Shown here: positions 61,992 through 64,000 of the stretch, piece by piece
How positions within the stretch are numbered: the first letter of the stretch is position 1
How the letters are laid out: each line of letters opens with the position of its first letter
Assembly: GCA_902518075.1 (NCBI GenBank)
Contig: CABYEX010000003.1
Location: forward strand, 6,693 to 70,692
Reading direction: 5' to 3'
Source of the DNA: Halieaceae bacterium
GTDB lineage: Bacteria > Pseudomonadota > Gammaproteobacteria > Pseudomonadales > Halieaceae
Length of the DNA stretch: 64,000 nt
Notes under the pieces: model-generated
What the model was told of the DNA's origin: nothing
Database searches by the model: none
The model's input: the letters and a program-made list of their open reading frames with translations, nothing else
Program-made: the position numbers and the translations under genes

Positions 61992-62474
61992 ATGTTCGGA
62001 AAAAAATCAAAACTTGAACGCGTCAAAGCAGACGCGAGAGCTGATTACCTCAAGTGTGGCGCATTGGATCCGGAGGATCGACTGCATCGCGTGTTCGCAG
62101 CGAGGATCGCCCAGCGGGCCCGACTAAACTTGGACAAAATTTTTGTACAGGGCGCCAAAGCTGAGGAGAAGCGCCAAGTGGAGCTCGCGGAGGCAATCAA
62201 GGCAGGCGCTGATCTGCCGCCGAGGATTGTCCATGAAGGCTATAACCAATTGCAGGGGGTTTCAGGCGCTGTGGTCTCCTGGGTGCCTGAGGAACTGGCC
62301 AATAAAATGTTCAATCTCGGCGCTGATTACCAGATTACAGAGATCAGCGCTCACGAGGCTATGCAGCAAGCAGATACGATTGCCGAGACTGTGATTGAGG
62401 ACCTGCAGACCAATCAGGTTATTCAGCTGCTAAACCTGCTGCGAGAGGACGACGTTGATGAGGCTGAAGAATAG
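61992..62474 (+). CDS. Uncharacterised protein after fliA
   Basis: The 160-residue protein begins MFGKKSKLERVKADARAD and is charged and mostly helical. A central IVHEGYNQLQGVSGAVVSWV segment looks like the conserved core. It ends in an acidic tail (EDDVDEAEE). No signal peptide or membrane helix. No family recognised. It lies 15 bases after fliA, so it is probably in the same transcript. The place often held by cheY in other flhA-fliA operons is empty here. Confidence 0.65.
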   Translation: MFGKKSKLERVKADARADYLKCGALDPEDRLHRVFAARIAQRARLNLDKIFVQGAKAEEKRQVELAEAIKAGADLPPRIVHEGYNQLQGVSGAVVSWVPEELANKMFNLGADYQITEISAHEAMQQADTIAETVIEDLQTNQVIQLLNLLREDDVDEAEE

Positions 62475-62510
62475 GGCCCTGAGGCTGATCGAAAAGCAGG
62501 AACCTGAACC

Positions 62511-63149
62511 ATGTCTCTAGAAAACATTGTAATCGCCGTCTCACTCCTGCTGGGGATAGTACTCCTCATTCTGATCATCTATCTCATTAGCCGGGTAAAC
62601 GATCTCGAGGCCAAGGCTTTTTCCAATCAAGGAACGACAAACCCAGCAGAAAAAAAAACCGAGAATGAGTCACAAAAGGTGTTTGGGGGTCTCAGCGGCC
62701 GCCAGCTTTGGGATGAATGGGTGTCGATAGCGAATGGTGGCGGTGATCAGTACGACATCAAAGGAGACCGCGACCGCTTTCTAGCCCTACTTGAACTCCA
62801 TGTCCGGTCACTCATCAAAACTGGGATGGAACATGGCGCCGCAGGTGCTAATGAACCACCCTCCAACCCCCTCAAGATCAAGATGCTACGGGGAGAATTC
62901 GAGTCTTACCTGCCGTCCTCTCAGGCTAGCCGCCTCTATGAGCTTGGTCAGGAATTGGGTGCCAGTGAAGATCCCCAACAGCGCGCAGCCTTGGGGGAAG
63001 CGTTGGCCGAGACCATTGATGCGGTCTCAATGGGTATTGATGCCGGCTCCTCTTTTGTCGAGAGCGCCATGCGCGATGTAGTAATCAACCCTCCGGAATC
63101 CGAGTCTAAGCAGGAGTTGGTCCCCTCGGATAATCCTGACAGCTTCTAA
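62511..63149 (+). CDS. Uncharacterised single-helix membrane protein
   Basis: The 212-residue protein has an N-terminal membrane helix (NIVIAVSLLLGIVLLILIIY) and a cytoplasmic or periplasmic helical domain (LSGRQLWDEWVSI, RDRFLALLELHVRSLIKTGM). It is acidic near the end. No family recognised. It lies 36 bases after the previous gene on the same strand and is the last gene of the operon before a convergent gene. Confidence 0.62.
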   Translation: MSLENIVIAVSLLLGIVLLILIIYLISRVNDLEAKAFSNQGTTNPAEKKTENESQKVFGGLSGRQLWDEWVSIANGGGDQYDIKGDRDRFLALLELHVRSLIKTGMEHGAAGANEPPSNPLKIKMLRGEFESYLPSSQASRLYELGQELGASEDPQQRAALGEALAETIDAVSMGIDAGSSFVESAMRDVVINPPESESKQELVPSDNPDSF

Positions 63150-63186
63150 CTTCTTTCATTTTGCAATATCCCAGCCGCCTAGCACT

Positions 63187-64000
63187 CTATTCCCGCACAG
63201 CACTGGGAGGAAAGACGATCGACCCCTCTGGGTAGACTTTATCGGGTACCTGGGCTGGCTCTTCGATGCCATCAGCGCGAATTTGGGCCTGCTGCAGAGC
63301 TAGCTGCGCCTCAAACAGATCGGTGAGCTTATCCCGCTCAATCTCAATGAGGGTGGATACTTCACGCTTAAGTGCGGCGACGTTTACAAAACCTGACTCC
63401 AATTGCTTAACCCGTCTCGCCAGCTCGGACAACTGCTCAGACTGCTTTTGCAATTGAGCCACCATCGCGCGACTTGACTCTACGCCACTTCGAGTCACCT
63501 CACTGGTATCGATCACAGTTGAGTTCACTCCGGCCATGGAAGTTTCCATTTGCTCAGCCAGAATCCTGCCATCCTGTTCTACCTGGCCAATGGCTTCGGC
63601 CAGCTGCGCCTGACCCTCGTCTAGCATGGTTAGCTTCTGATCAAGCACAACCATTCGATCAAGTGCTGAGTTCATGTTCACCACACGCTTGGTAATAGAC
63701 AAGGTTGCGGCCTGCAACGCCTCGACCTGGCCAGACAACCGACCGCCCGCCACCATCAGTAGCACAGCGCACAGGAATACCACTACGGCAGCGCCCCCGG
63801 CGAGTCGTTTGGCGTAAAACTCCATCTTCCTGTTGGCATGACTAGCTGAGTCAAGCGCTCTATCCAGTCGCGTGTGAGTGTCGGCGTTAAGCTGTGCCAC
63901 CGCATCGCTTGCCGGGTTGGGTGGGACCGACCCGCCGTTGTTCAAGCTCTTCTGGCTGGGCAAAGTAAGTTCGTCGTCCGCGCCCGGGTTTTCTTCATCT
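63187..64000 (-). CDS. Membrane coiled-coil protein, 5' end outside window
   Basis: One membrane helix (AVVVFLCAVLLMVAGG) is followed by long helical segments with heptad-like repeats (QLQKQSEQLSELARRVKQLE) and a short proline-rich end (YPEGSIVFPPSAV). The frame stays open to the right edge; a TTG at 63963 is the only start-like codon, and upstream codons read as acidic protein (DEENPGADDEL), so the true start is probably beyond 64000. The function is unknown. It is convergent with the flhA operon. Confidence 0.65.
   Translation of the reverse strand, partial: DEENPGADDELTLPSQKSLNNGGSVPPNPASDAVAQLNADTHTRLDRALDSASHANRKMEFYAKRLAGGAAVVVFLCAVLLMVAGGRLSGQVEALQAATLSITKRVVNMNSALDRMVVLDQKLTMLDEGQAQLAEAIGQVEQDGRILAEQMETSMAGVNSTVIDTSEVTRSGVESSRAMVAQLQKQSEQLSELARRVKQLESGFVNVAALKREVSTLIEIERDKLTDLFEAQLALQQAQIRADGIEEPAQVPDKVYPEGSIVFPPSAVRE

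Overview
The window looks like a chromosomal motility locus of a Gram-negative, polarly flagellated gammaproteobacterium, probably marine. The evidence is a PomA/PomB-type (sodium-type) stator, FlhF/FlhG-type number and placement genes, an FlgP/FlgT-like H-ring set as in Vibrio, FliA (sigma-28) and RpoN (sigma-54) promoters, and four flagellins. The order (Cellvibrionales-like) is only a guess from gene style. There are no IS elements, tRNA, rRNA or CRISPR arrays that I can see.

Layout. (1) 1-2493, minus: pomA, pomB and the start of a second PomB-like gene. (2) 2.9-6.0 kb: a DUF1566-type lipoprotein, then a minus-strand operon of a Maf flagellin glycosyltransferase and two small proteins. (3) 6.2-37.2 kb: a flagellin and flagellin-glycan island. 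It holds flagellin 1, a three-gene unit (variant epimerase, radical SAM enzyme, unknown protein), flaG, two nearly identical tandem flagellins, and a CDP-sugar operon: rfbF, rfbG, rfbH, a NeuB-SAF-cupin fusion, a YerE-like ThDP enzyme, a Nudix hydrolase and a sugar C-methyltransferase. Next come a glycosyltransferase, two B12-type radical SAM enzymes, a third radical SAM enzyme with a Rossmann domain, another glycosyltransferase, flagellin 4, and a complete legionaminic-acid-type operon (legB, legC, legH, legI, legG, ptmE, legF). (4) 37.3-51.6 kb, minus: flgBCDEFGHIJKL and fliD, with unusually large flgE and flgK. (5) 51.8-53.7 kb, plus: flgA, flgM, flgN. (6) 53.7-57.2 kb, minus: flgP, an flgT-like gene, a LysM protein, a FliK-like protein and an FlhB-tail protein. 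(7) 57.5-63.1 kb, plus: flhA, an FlhF remnant without a GTPase domain, flhG, fliA and two unknown genes. (8) An unknown membrane coiled-coil gene runs off the right edge.

How it works together. RpoN-type promoters precede flgB, flhA and flagellin 4. FliA-type promoters (TAAA-N15-[G/T]CCGATA[T/A/G]) precede flagellins 1-3, flgM, flgP, probably pomA, and a B12-dependent radical SAM gene. That last promoter ties an otherwise unassigned radical SAM enzyme to the late flagellar regulon.

The most novel-looking content is (a) a putative pathway to an undescribed branched higher sugar for flagellin (CDP-dideoxyhexose, ThDP branching, Nudix release, NeuB-cupin condensation, C-methylation), with radical SAM enzymes around it, and (b) an FlhF reduced to its N-terminal region beside an FlhG that lacks the FlhF-activating N-terminal motif.
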